Shown: positions 1-52,410 of the stretch, piece by piece
Position numbering within the stretch: position 1 is the first letter of the stretch
How the letters are laid out: the number at the start of each line of letters is the position of its first letter
Assembly: GCF_021018805.1 (NCBI RefSeq)
Contig: NC_086254.1
Coordinates: 28,085,300-28,149,299, forward strand
Direction of reading: 5' to 3'
Origin: Prinia subflava
Lineage: Eukaryota > Chordata > Aves > Passeriformes > Cisticolidae
DNA: 64,000 nt
The notes under the pieces: model-generated
What the model saw: only the letters and a program-made list of their open reading frames with translations
What the model was told of the DNA's origin: nothing
Databases searched by the model: none
Position numbers and translations under genes: made by a program

Positions 1-3000
1 ACCACGGTGGTCTGAGGATATCAGGAAAATGAGGTTTCCACTAGGTCCCTCTTGGGAAAAGTATGAGTGAAGGTGTTTTTCTTTTCATTTGGGCAATTAT
101 CTGGAAGGGGAGCATTTGTATCTGAGGTGATGCTCTGGCTTCTCAGGTAGATTATACAAACTTTTTCTAAAAATTTACATAATTTAAAATTTTAAAAATC
201 AATAAAAATGTAAAAATATACCTATTTATCCATAAGTAGCAATGACCCTGCAAAGTTTATTTAGACCTATTAAGCAGCATTTGAAACAAAATGCATTTTT
301 AGAAAATCTGATCTATCACATAGTGTATGTAAAGAAATAGAATGGCTTTCTGAGCTGGATGAGAGGTTTGGTTTTGGTAAGCTCCTTGACATTTTTTGCT
401 TTAAGAATTGTTATTAAGAAAAATGGGTCAACAAGGAAATTCACATACAAAATCTGCACTTGAGTAACATTGAAGTCCCTTCCCAAATATTGGGAAATTT
501 GACTTGTGGCTGTTCCTCTGTCTCAGGGTCACATTATGAAAGGCTACCTTGCAACATCTCCAGCCACATCTCCTGTTCTGAGAACTCCTCTGACCACCTG
601 AACTCACACTTGGACCTGAAGGACCCAAAAACTTATTGTGGGTTCCTGTCCCAGCCCCAGGCGTTGCTCTATCCTGTGGGTGGGCCAACTGCAGGATTTC
701 TTTCCACACCTAGACCCAGATATTGGGGGAAAAAATGCCCAGAAGTTTCTTGGAGCCCAGAGCTCAGCCTCCAGGTCCTGGCTTCACGTTCAGCACAGAC
801 ACACCTGGGGCCAGGCTCTGGGCACAGAACCGACTGTGGGCATGGGCAGCCCTGGAGCAGGTCAAGATGGTCTGCTGGAAATTTGGCCTTCACATCTTCA
901 GCTCTCTTTCAACTCCTCTGTCCACACTTGGCGTTGCCTAGAACTTCTTTCTGTCCTCCAAAAAATATAGAATAAGATTTGGGAGGAAGAGGGGAGCAAA
1001 GAGCAGCCCAAGAGAGGCTCAGCAGAGGGACAAACTTTGCCTGTCTACCCTTTTAAAGGTCCTTCTCATCAGGACTGCCTAATCAACAACCCCAAACTGG
1101 TTTATTTTCTTGTACACTGGTGGTTAAGACTTCTTATGGGAGATTGCCATAAGAATGGTGGTACAGACACAGGGGAGCTGAGCAATTAGAAGAGAAGAGT
1201 TTTAGAGAATATTGGACTATGACTTAGGAGAAGAATGAAATTATTCATGTCAATAAGCAACAAGCAGGACCTGTCGTTGTTTATGCAGGGTTAAATAATT
1301 TCATGGAAATTATGAGCGTTATTTGTAGCTAATTCTAGTGTAAATTAACTCCAAAATCTATGGGATTTTGCCTGGATAAATCAGAAATGATGATTTATGG
1401 CATGGATGTGCATGGAGGTGTGTCAGAATTTCTTTGATATGAAGCCACAGAAAATTGTATCTCATACCTTCAAAAAAATTCTATGTGAAATGTGTATAAA
1501 AACAGTTTTCTGCAATCACTGATTACAGGACAAATCCAACAACTTTTCAAGATACAAGCCAAAAGATCTCAATTTTTCCTTCAGCAACCCCTGAAGATGA
1601 GCTTCAAGGTTCCTTTCCACCCAAACCGTTCTGTGGTTCAGTGAATAGAGGATTCTGTGATTCTGTTACTAAAGACCAGGCATGTACCTGTGCTGCAATA
1701 GGACTGCACGACATCATCCTTATCCTCATCCTCATCTGGCATTCCTGCCTCTGTATCATACCCTCTGTGCCAAATCTCCAGCAGGCCTTGAAAAGCATTT
1801 GCAAACAAATAAGAGAATAAATCTTTGTTATCTCTGACTTGGACAAAATCTGCAGCGAGCAGCTGACTGAAGCACTGTTGATTTTTGCCTCACCAAATGC
1901 AATTTCCATTCTTGTGGTCGGTAGAAAGCCCAGGCCACTACATTTGATTTAGGACTTGCTGACACTTCTTGTTCTAGCAGAAAGGATCTCATTTTGGAAC
2001 ACACTAGAGGCAAATCTGCACGATTTACAGCCATTTGGCATTCAAAGCTGTCTCTGTGTGGAAGTCAAGGGCATCGCTGCGTTAACTCTGCACAAAGAAA
2101 TCCGGAGCCAGAAGGAGTTTTGGAGCACAAACAGAGAGGAAAAAACTGCAGAAGTTAACAAAAACATGGCTCAAGAGGGGAAAGAAAGGAACTAGCATGG
2201 CTGGAAGCCCAGTTTCTCCCTAAGAACAATGTTTTCCCCTTCTGAATGGTGAGAAATGGCAGGAAAGGTTGTGCAATACTTCCTCCTTCCTCATTCCTGT
2301 GTGCTGGCCCTGGGCACCAGCAAAAGGATGGTTTTATTCACTGTCTGCAAGTGTCAGACTGCACCCACATCTTCCCTAAGGCCAAAATTATCCTGGGTCT
2401 CCCCTGGTTGTTCTGTTTGGTCAAGCAAACAGGCAGAGAGAAAAAGGCTGTGAGTCTCCCTTCACCCCAAGCAAATCAATGTTCAGCCTCTCAAAGGCCA
2501 CACCGAAATGAAGTTGTCACCTAAAAATCCTTAACGGGCTGTTGATATGACACAGGGGAAATGTGGAAAGACAGGGTTTGAAATCACAGCAGAAAACACA
2601 TGTGGGATTTGGGCTGGGCATGCACAGCAAGGTTCAGAGCCACCATGGTGTCCCAGCCCTGGAAACAGACCCCAAACCAAACTTCGCCTGATCCACCCCT
2701 TTGCAAATAAAACCCCCACCAACTTATCCATGTGAAGGATCCCTTTCTGGCTTTGTTTTGATCCCAACAGGAACTCTGAGCATCACTTTTCCCCTCGCCT
2801 TCCCCCAGCTGAAGGAGCTGCTGAGGTTCCTGGAAATGACATGATGACCTTTCCAAGAGGAAGTGCTTCCACAACAACGAAACGGGGCAGACTGGGATTG
2901 GCACAACTCGCGGGCAAGCACGGGCAAGAGGCTTCTGAAAGACCATGAAGAAACAAAGCAGCGCCTCTTAACTCAGCTTGAGGGATCCAAGCAAACCAAA

Positions 3001-4167
3001 GGATGTCCCGAGAATGTGGGGGTGAGATTCTTGGCAGGGCAGAAGAAGAAAGGAAAGATTTTCACGGGCATAGTATGTGCAAAAGTGTTCAGGCACAATG
3101 CAAACTGTAAGAAAAGTGCCCACTCTGACCAACAGGGCTTCCAGAGGATGGAGCTCAGCACTTAACTCGCAGCAAGGCAGGGACCACAGCATCCTGCACG
3201 TCCACCCTCTCCCTTTGCCTGGTGGCTGTGCCTCCCCAAGAGGGCTGTTGGCCACCAGAATGGCTTGGGATCATGGCAGCCCTCCAGAGGGGTTGCCTTT
3301 GGTTTGTCTTTGCTTTCAAAGCACCCTCAGGTCCCTGGTCAGCAGAAGGAGAAATAATTAAATATAATACATGGTTTAAAATATAAAATTCCATCCCTGT
3401 AATGTCTGTCCTCCTTCTCTGTCTCATTTCTCTGCCCTCTTGATTGTCCCTCTTCTTGCACTCAAGCTCTTATTTCTGAGTTTTTCCTAAGATGGGATCA
3501 TTTCCAAACTGCTCTGGTTCCGAGCAGTACCCCAGCAAGTCCCACTTAAGGCCACGACTTCTGCTCGTGCAAATATCCCAGCCAACATCCCTCTCCTCCA
3601 GGGATTTTCCATGTATTATATTGGAATTATGTCACCTTCCTGATAGCTAATGAGGAGTAACAACCCCTCATTATTACACGTGCCCTGAAACCTAAGCCAG
3701 AAACAGAAACATGTTCTGTCTGTGACTCCACAACCCCTAAAGGTGCGACCACCTCCTGCCATGACACAGCAATTCCCACCTAACACTTGTCAGCCACCAG
3801 TTAATGTGATCTACAAAAGCCCTGGCTGGGTGATTTATTCCTGCCCCGCGCTTCTGAAGATTCCCAAGAAATGCAAATTGCCTACTCTGCGCCATGGAAG
3901 TTTCACCTAATGATCTTAGAAAGAGTATGAAAGAAATCTGGACTTCACGGCTCCAGTTCGCTCATCACCGTGACCTCTTCCACAAATGCAGGCTCGGACC
4001 TGCCCGTTCCCCCCCCAGAGTAAGCTGCAAGAAAGTATCTGCCAGCTAAGGGTGTCCTAGAAAGAGGAAAACCTTAGCTGTCGATCTCCTTGAGAAGTTC
4101 CACAGGCGGACAGCTGGAGCGGGCAGCTGCCAGCGCTCGGACGGGGCTCGGCAGCTGCGGGGAGGCT
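1..4167 (-). other. KCNQ2: KCNQ2 3' UTR and 3' flank, no coding sequence found
   Basis: This region lies downstream of the KCNQ2 stop. It has many stop codons, and the small ORFs show no family resemblance. Possible AATAAA signals in the minus-strand sense lie at 3834-3839, 2333-2338, 1101-1106 and 256-261. The one at 1101 is followed closely by a GT-rich run; the one at 3834 is the nearest to the stop. I cannot tell which is used, so the UTR end is open. About 1230-1420 is AT-rich, complex and free of repeats, and may be conserved. In vertebrates CHRNA4 is the usual next gene in this direction, but none of its exons is visible here. Confidence 0.6.
3834..3839 (-). promoter_or_regulatory. Candidate polyadenylation signal (AATAAA)
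   Basis: This is the first AATAAA hexamer downstream of the KCNQ2 stop, about 330 bases after it, reading on the minus strand. A GT-containing stretch follows about 35-50 bases on. KCNQ2 messages usually have 3' UTRs of several kilobases, so distal signals at 2333, 1101 or 256 may be preferred. Confidence 0.25.
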
Positions 4168-44609
<40,442 letters not shown>

Positions 44610-46496
44610 TCATGTTCATCCAATGAACTCAGAGAGCAATTTTGGGTATATTTCTCTCAGAGTATTTACTGCACAGCTGCTACATCACCATGTAAAAAAG
44701 GGTAAGTAAAGTGCCCAGTTTTGCTAACTGGAAGGGTTATGTGTGGATGGACCCAATGGACTATCCCCAGTTTGGCCAGTGCCAATCCAGTTCCCTTTCC
44801 AGCTGGCAGCTCTGATCACTTCTGACATTTTTTCCCCAAGGAAGTGTCAGCTCTTTCAGCAGCACGCCTCCAAAAGCATCCAAATGAGCAGGGATATTTC
44901 TAACAGGGATAAGAGGGGAGCAGACTGGCAGAGGAGCAGGAACATGGGCTGAGCATGAGCTCCACTCATGCTCTACTTATACATTTACATCCACAAAAGC
45001 TCACACAGAAGTGGTGCTGCAATTCTTGCCAGAGTAGGACATTTTTGGGTGGATTTAATGTTCCTTTCTCAGGCAGGTACTCCACATTAACTCCCCGCTG
45101 CCTGGAAAGACTGTTGACTTTTTGGGCTTGTTGGAGCATCACTGGGAGGTGGGTGGTTGTTACCCTGCTCTTCTGTGGCCAGACATGGGACAGAAGAGGA
45201 GTTTGATCCAGCCCAAGGGAATGTGATTTTGGTGCTGTTGGCACTGGGGAATGAGCTGGGCTAGTCTCTGTCCCAGCTTTTTGGGGACAAAAGAAGCCTC
45301 ATCCTGCCATAAGCTGTGGGGATACAACCTTGATATCAACCCTTCCAGCCTCTAATTTACCACAAAACTGGGGAGATGCTCAAACCCCAGCACACATCCA
45401 GACCTCACTGACATCTACATCCACGGGCAGGCTCCCAAAAGCAGCCTGGGCAGAGCCCCCAGCCTGTCACTCACTGCCTGCCCCCACCAGTGCTGGATGT
45501 CCTGATGCAAATCCAAGGGCTCAGAATGAGTGACAGGAGCTCGACTCTCTTGTGACACTCAGCGCCTCAATCCGCAGCTGCCGAGGTGTCCTGGCATCTG
45601 CTCAAGGATGGAGGCTCCCTCCCCTGCCCACTGCTTGCTCCAGCAAAAGCAGGGAAATTAATTTACTCGGGATCGATTTACTAATACAATAAAGTGGGCC
45701 AGCGCAAGGAGAAACTAAAAGCTGCATTCTTTAGGAGCATTAAATAATTCATCTGTCTGACTTTGTCTCACATTCCTACGAGCTGCATCGTGAATATTTA
45801 TAAGGTTTGGTTCTGCTGGTGGGGGCTGTTGCTTTTTGGTGAATAACGAAAAGGAGTTTCACACCACCAGGTCGTGCTTGTGGCTTTGTAGTGACCATTA
45901 ATGTCACAGTAACAAGTAAAAATAGGGAGATTTGCAGTATTTATTCGAACCACAGGCTGAAACGTGGTGCTGAAGGTAAGGGACCTTCAGAGCCATCTGA
46001 GCCAAGGCTGAGCTTTATCAGCCACAAGATGAATCCAACATCCAGCAGAAAATTGCCTGATTTTTCACTGCAAACTCCTCCTTCTCACATTGGATTTGGT
46101 GTGCAGACACTTGAAACAACCTCAGGAGAGTAAGAAAACCTCACCTGCAATCCCACTCATGATGCCACTCAACATCTTGTCCAGGTCCCACTTCAATACC
46201 TTTTCTCCCCAAGCTGGTCTTTTAAAACCCTTGCCATAAACAATCCCACCACCACCTGCCCTGCAGGCAGATGGGCTCCATCCATCCCCACATCCTCCAG
46301 ACTGCTGGGGCCATGTCCTGGGAGCTGGAGAAGGGCCCCCACTGCTGCCCACACCATGGCAGGGGGAGCAGGATCCCATACCCAGCAGAGAAGGAGCTGC
46401 AGCTAGGTTGCTGAACTCCTGGAATGGCCCAGATTTTGCTGGAAGCTTCTATGTTGAAGTGAGAAACAAATGAATAATCAATGAGAGAAGAAAGGG

Positions 46497-46549
46497 AAAA
46501 AAACCAAACCAAAACAAAACAAAACAAAAAAAACAGACAAAAAAAAAAG
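46497..46549 (+). repeat. AAAAC-type A-rich simple repeat
   Basis: A run of AAAAC and AAACC units grading into A8 tracts (aaaccaaaccaaaacaaaac and onward). It is low-complexity intronic sequence. Confidence 0.85.
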
Positions 46550-49500
46550 ATAATGGAAAGAGATCAAGGGAAAAGAGAATTCTACATTTTCTGATTAAAG
46601 AAGTAGAATGTGAGTTGTATTTATCTTTCTGACCAAACATCATTGCAAAGTGCCTGAGGAAGGGCTGAAAGCAAAGTGCCAATATCAGAGCAGGCTCACA
46701 CACTGTGTTTGCTCAGATGATCACCTTGGATGGATCCAGAATGAAGCCACTATCAGTTCATGAGTCCTGGCAGGGACACATGCCACAAAAAAACAGAATT
46801 CCTGTATGTTAAGTTGTCACTAGACAGATATTGATGGGATGGGGGAAAAAATAAATAGAAATTGCTTTATCACCTCAAATCTCAAGGATGGATTGTGCAA
46901 GCTGTGGTTATGGGGAGAGCTGGGGCAGCTGCAGGTGCTGCTGGAGCAGTTGGACACCTGGGTGCTGCTTCTCCCCCTTCCAGCACATCCCTGCAGCCCC
47001 ACCCCGGCCTCCCCGTGCTCCTCAGCTCCCCAGGGCCAGCTCAGAGCTGCTGCAATTTCCACTCTGGGCTCCCCAGGGCTTCCATTGCCAGGGAGACCTG
47101 ATGCAGATCAGGCTGGCAGGGCCAGCATTAATTACAGCTCTGCTGAGCACGGGAGGCAGCAGGGAATGCACCAGCTCCTCCAGCGGAGCAGGAGATCCAT
47201 GGCCAAATCCCACAGGGACAAAACCCTACCCTGGCTCAGCCCCAACAGGTAAGGAATCTCCCTGTCCCAGGCACCAGGTAAGGAGCAGGCTGCCAGCAAG
47301 GGATGCAGGCTCTGGCTCAGCACAGGAGGAGCTGCACACACATCCCAGAACAGCTCCATGGGGATGCACAGCTTCTCTGCCTGGCCGTGGGGCCCACAGC
47401 CTCAGGGAGCTGGGAAAGGAGAGTCAGAGAATGGCACCTTTCTGCATGGAAAACTGCATTTGGGGGATCCAGGTCTGTCTGGCTCCTGGGAGGCTTTGAG
47501 GGATCTGCAGATCCCCTTTGGACAGAGGAGTGGAAGAGGTACGTGCACATCAGGGCATGGATCCTCTGAGCTGCCACAGAGGGGAACAGGAAGCTGGACT
47601 CTGCTTTAATTCCACCTAATCTACCCAGACAGATCAGGAAAGGGCTTCAGATAATAATGGATAGCTAAGGAAAGGGAAACAAGCCAATAAATAGTGCAGC
47701 AGTTGGGATGAATCTAATTTTTAAAGCTACATATCTAATGAAAGCAAATTATGTCTGCAGCCTGACTCTGGGAAACGTTCGTGTGCAATAAGGAACATTA
47801 ATCAGGTCCCATCTAATGATTTTTACATTAAAGATGCCAATTCTGCTTGGAACATTGGAGAAGACAATATCCTCCTCCTGAGCAGACAGGTCCTGCCTGA
47901 TGCATGGCTGGAGTCAGCACCCAGCATCCCCAAAACTCTGGGCAGGATTCAGAGTGGTTGGGGACTGCTGACTCCTCTCCAGACTGATAGAAAAGAGAAA
48001 TCTGGCTCCAGCCTGTTGGAGAAAGACACCTCATTGCATTTTCCCACCCCCCACTTATCCCTGCAGGCCCCCAGCACCTTCTGCTTCTCTGACATCCCCC
48101 TCACCTGTTGCTGAGACCTTTCAGCTCAGCCAAGACTCAGCTGTGCAAATCTGACTGCTGCTAATACCAGTAAATCCAAAGACCTCCAAAGTCTGACTGT
48201 ACATCCAAAGGTTATGTTGACTTAAAACACCCGTGCAAGCTTCTTATTACAATTTTTAAATCCCAGCACAAAATCTGCATATCCAGATTTCATATCCACT
48301 GTGCTTCAGGTTAGCAACAGAAAAAGGAATGACTGAACTCCTCCTTGGAAATAAAAATACTTTAAATGGCACGAAACACGAAAGATTGTCCTTCTCTTTT
48401 TTTTTTTTTGTTCCTCAGTGAAAGCACATGATGGAATCATCATAAAGCTTCTCAGGTTAATCATCTAATTTGCCTTCCAAAAGAAACCCCCTTGGAATCC
48501 ACATGCCCATTTACATAACAATTTTAAAAGGCCTCTAAATTTATTCCTGAAATACTCATATTCAAGTAACATTCACTGACATTCAGAAATGTTGGGGTTC
48601 CTCTGATGGAGCACCACTAATTAGCAACTGGATGTGATGGAGATGGAGACAACACAAGGAGGTGACAGAAGCTTGTAGAGAAGCCACTGTGCTTGCTGCC
48701 CACTTTGATGGCTTTCCCTGGAATTGAGGAAGGCCATTAATGATTTGTTTAATTAGAAGGGGCAAAGCTGGAAAGGAAGGAGTATTTCACTGCAGGCATT
48801 CAAGAGCTGCACAATGAAAAGCAACTTAAAACATTTCAAACACTTGAAAATTACTTTGGGGATGTAAAGGGGGCATTGATAATTTTGCTCAGATAAAACT
48901 GACGTGCTTATGTGCAATCCAGCTGCAATCCCAGCAAATCCATTTGCTGAGGGCTCTGTGAAAGGCTGCAGTTCAAGTACCTAAAACTTTGATGTAAATC
49001 AAAGGCCAGGAAAATACAGAGATGACAGTGAGTGAAGGTGAAAGAGCATCCACAGCAAAGAGAAACAGAGATTGGCAAACCCCTTTTAGTGCTCAGAGGG
49101 CCTCGAAATCAGAATGGGAGTATTTGCAGCTCACTTTAAACCTCCACTGAGTCAGAAGCAAAACGCTGAGAAAGCCGTGACTTTTCCAGGGATAAAGACT
49201 TTGTCGTATGGCTCCTACCCTTAGCCAGGAGCATCCATCATCTTTATTCATGTAAGCAATCCTGCTGTGACTTGCAACCTGGCTGCTCATTTCCAAGGCT
49301 GAATAGAAGCCTAAATACCTCACTCCGGGTTCCCACATCCCTTGGTCTCAGCCAAAATCATCTCCCAAGGCAAATTCTGTCACTAGAAGAGCTGGAAATA
49401 GAAGTGGAGAGCCCTGCCTTTTGGTGCTGTGCCTTAATGAATGCTCTCCTGCCCAAAAATAACTCCTGATGGCATCTCAATCCCCTCAGGTTTGGCCATG

Positions 49501-49787
49501 CCCAGCCCCATCCTCCATCCTGAGACTTTGCTCTTTTTGGATGAGCCTGGAGGATCCCTGAGCATCCATGAGGGTAGGAACCATTGTTTGTGGTGAGCAC
49601 ACTGGCTGGCTCCAAGGCAGGGATTGTTATGGTTTATAAACTTTTTAATAAATCATTATCAAAGGCCTGTCTGGGACAACATTTACAGCTCCTGTGCATG
49701 CTCAGTGCACTCAGGGGAGGCCTGAGCAGCCCTGATAAGAATCCCCTTCCTTGTACAAAGCCATAAAGAGCACTGAGGACTGTGGTG

Positions 49788-49880
49788 TGAACTGTGGAAT
49801 GGTTTGGGTTGAAAAGGACCTTAAAGATCATCTAATTCCAAACCCCTGCCTTGGGGCTGACACCTTCCACTGGAGCATCT
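49788..49880 (-). mobile_element. CR1 LINE fragment, short
   Basis: The plus-strand text gaatggtttgggttgaaaag, gaccttaaagatcatctaat and ctgacaccttccactggagc is the reversed CR1 3' end. It is cut off after about 90 bases. Confidence 0.85.
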
Positions 49881-50026
49881 CCAGAGGACCAAAGCAGCGT
49901 TCCAGGGAAGGCTGTGGTGCACACAGTGAGGCTTTGGATGGCGTGCTGGGAGGTGAGAATTCATCAGGCTACAGGGAAATAGTTCTTAGAGATCCATGCT
50001 AAAGGGCTGGCTCTGAGATGGGAAAG

Positions 50027-50152
50027 AAAATCACAGAATTTAAGTTGGAAAAACTCTCCAGGATCTTTGAGTCCATCCCTTCCCCAGCACTGCCAAGGCC
50101 ACCACTAAATCCTGTCCCCAAGTGTCCCGTCTACACATCTGTGAAATTCCTC
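50027..50152 (-). mobile_element. CR1 LINE fragment, short
   Basis: On the plus strand it reads aatcacagaatttaagttgg, ctttgagtccatcccttccc, agcactgccaaggccaccac and taaatcctgtccccaagtgt. It is the same CR1 subtype as the 14240 copy, and lies 150 bases from another fragment of a different subtype. Confidence 0.85.
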
Positions 50153-52352
50153 TGTATGAGAACAGCAAAGTGGCACAACCAAGTCACAAAACACAAATCA
50201 TCTTGCCCTGCCTGCCTTCTGTTCAGGAAGATTTCTCTATTTCTTAGAAATAAAAGCAGGATTTCAGAAATATTTCCTTCAATATCTACCACTTCTGAAA
50301 TCAGTTTCTACTCCAAAAGCTCCTCCAGCCTTTTGCCCTTGCTTTTACAGGAGTGCCAAAGTCCTGATCCAAACCCGTGGAGTGCAGGAATTTGAGCTGA
50401 AATTGGGTTTCCATGAAATGCCTTGTCCCTAGTCCAGCAAAGGATTGTGCATCTTCACACTTAGGAGCAAGAGTGAGCTTAAGAGCTTTTCTGGACTGAA
50501 GCCTCAAAGAACAAAAGCCGTCTGGAAATGCCAGGGAATGGAGATCAAGACCTGAACACTTACAGTGGGAAAAGGAGTTAAAAGTAAGGAATTGCTTGGG
50601 TTTTTTACAGGCTGGCTCTAATCATTTAACTTAGGCTGAATAAAAGCCTTATTAATAATAATGACTGCATGCAAAGTTCTAGCTCCAATGTTCCGCTTTG
50701 TCCTCACCCAGAATGAATCACTTGGAAATGCTTGTCTGCGTATTCTCCTCGCCCTGCACACGCAGCCTCAGAGGAGCCAGATGTCTGGAGGAAAACCCAA
50801 AGTATTAATCAAGCCCGTGCACCTGCCAGAAGAGTCTGTTCCTGCTGGGATCCAGCTCTGCCGGGCTGAGGCTTCCTTTCAAAAAATTTGGTGGGGAGCA
50901 ATATATTCATGCAGCTGCAGAAATGGTTCATGGGAGAGAATCCTAAAGCCCACGGTGCAATTACAGTGCATTGGGAGGTAAATTAAGAGTATAAAATATT
51001 GGACATTTAAGTAATTCTTAAAATGTCTGTGCAGGCATTTATTCAGATCATGTTCATTGATTTTAATGTGAGGGAAAGTTGCTGTCTCATGCAATACCCG
51101 TATTATTCAGATTGAAATCTGAGCACTGCCTCTCTTTCATCCCACAGGGTATTCCCTCAAAAGAGCCTCTGCTTCCTCCCCACCCTGGAGGAATCATTGC
51201 TAGTGAGCACAGGAATACAAACCTTCCTGATCCAACCTTTATCCCTATTTGAAGATCAAGTTCTTTCTGTTTCTTAAGCCTTGCTTTTCTCCAACACCTC
51301 AAGAAAAATAAATTTTACAAGCTGAGGAAATGCTGCATGGTTGGAGCATGCAGGAATTAAAATCCCTCTTGCTGAGGTCAAACTCCTCTGACTGACCTGG
51401 GCAAGTCACTCGATCTGACTTAAGCAAGCTCCAAAACTGGGTTAAAAGAAAGCTGTCCCTATAAAATGTGATGCTGCATCTCATCTAAACATTCCTCGAG
51501 GGAATGTGATATACAAAAATAGGCTCTGGTCTAATTGCAGATAGGAAGATTGTCTCCAATAGGGCTGGTTTCCGCGGCAGACAGGAATAGTTGCTGGTTT
51601 TACAAAGGTCTGTCCCAAAAGCAGCAATTCAGCTGCAGCCTGAGGTTTCCTGCCCACAAAGGACAAGCTCCATCCCCCCTAGCTTCACCTCCCCATCTCT
51701 GACTTTGCACGAGTTCTGTAGCACCACGAATTACAGCACCTCAGAAACAAAATTCCTTGCTCAGAGCATCCTCAGTGAGCTGATGCCACAGGGGCTTGGC
51801 AGCTCCCAGCAGCCACAGAAGGCAGCTAAATGCCTCAAAATCCTTGTGCTGCCTTTCAAAACCTCAGTTTCCCCATGAGTGAGGCCCTTGGCTTGTGCTC
51901 CTGTAAAAGCAGGACCCCAGAACTGCTGCTCTTGGGCTCCCTCCCAGCTAAGAGTGAGGGAGGATGGATGAGACATTGGCAATTTTGAAGGCACTCAGAT
52001 GCCCCAGTCACTTCTAGGGTCCATCCCCAGCTTCATTGCTTGATAATTAGAAGACAAGGATGTGGTTTCTAAGAACCAGAGGCTAATGGACAACACCAAA
52101 GTGGAAAATGCAAGGATTACCAAAGCCCTGTTAATTTCATTTGTTCATTCGTTTAATAAACAGAATCTTGGGGAAAATAAAGAGGCATTTTCAAACTGCC
52201 CATGTAATATGCCTGAGAGTTGGTAATTTCAGTACCTGTTTAATTTTACCTCTCTTGTCCCAGGTAGTGAGCAGGATCTCACAACCAAGGTGCAGAAGAA
52301 TTGGTTTAGAGCCTTTTGATTTCAGTCTCCAAAAGATTATGATCCCCAAGTT

Positions 52353-52356
<4 letters not shown>

Positions 52357-52406
<50 letters not shown>
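52357..52406 (+). repeat. A50 homopolymer
   Basis: Fifty consecutive A bases on the plus strand, bounded by gttgggt and gtaaccc. No AATAAA lies in the 30 bases before it, and no recognised gene or retrotransposon body precedes it. In the KCNQ2 transcript it would be a U50 tract in intron 1. Confidence 0.9.

Positions 52407-52410
<4 letters not shown>

Noticed and set aside
1..975. Start of the neighbouring CHRNA4 gene
   Set aside because: The ORFs here (for example 460-975) show no nicotinic receptor features, so no second gene is claimed.
45954..45974. REST/NRSF (RE1) site around ggtgctgaa
   Set aside because: Only one half-site matches, and the other half does not fit at the standard spacing. 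RE1 control of KCNQ2 is known in mammals, but I found no convincing 21-base match by eye in this window.
46888..47499. 203-codon plus-strand ORF in intron 1
   Set aside because: No recognisable domain. Gly/Ser/Pro-rich translation of GC-rich intron, with other frames open as well.
52141..52406. Processed pseudogene ending in the A50 tract
   Set aside because: No recognisable protein, no AATAAA at the usual distance and no target-site duplication seen. Kept only as a repeat.
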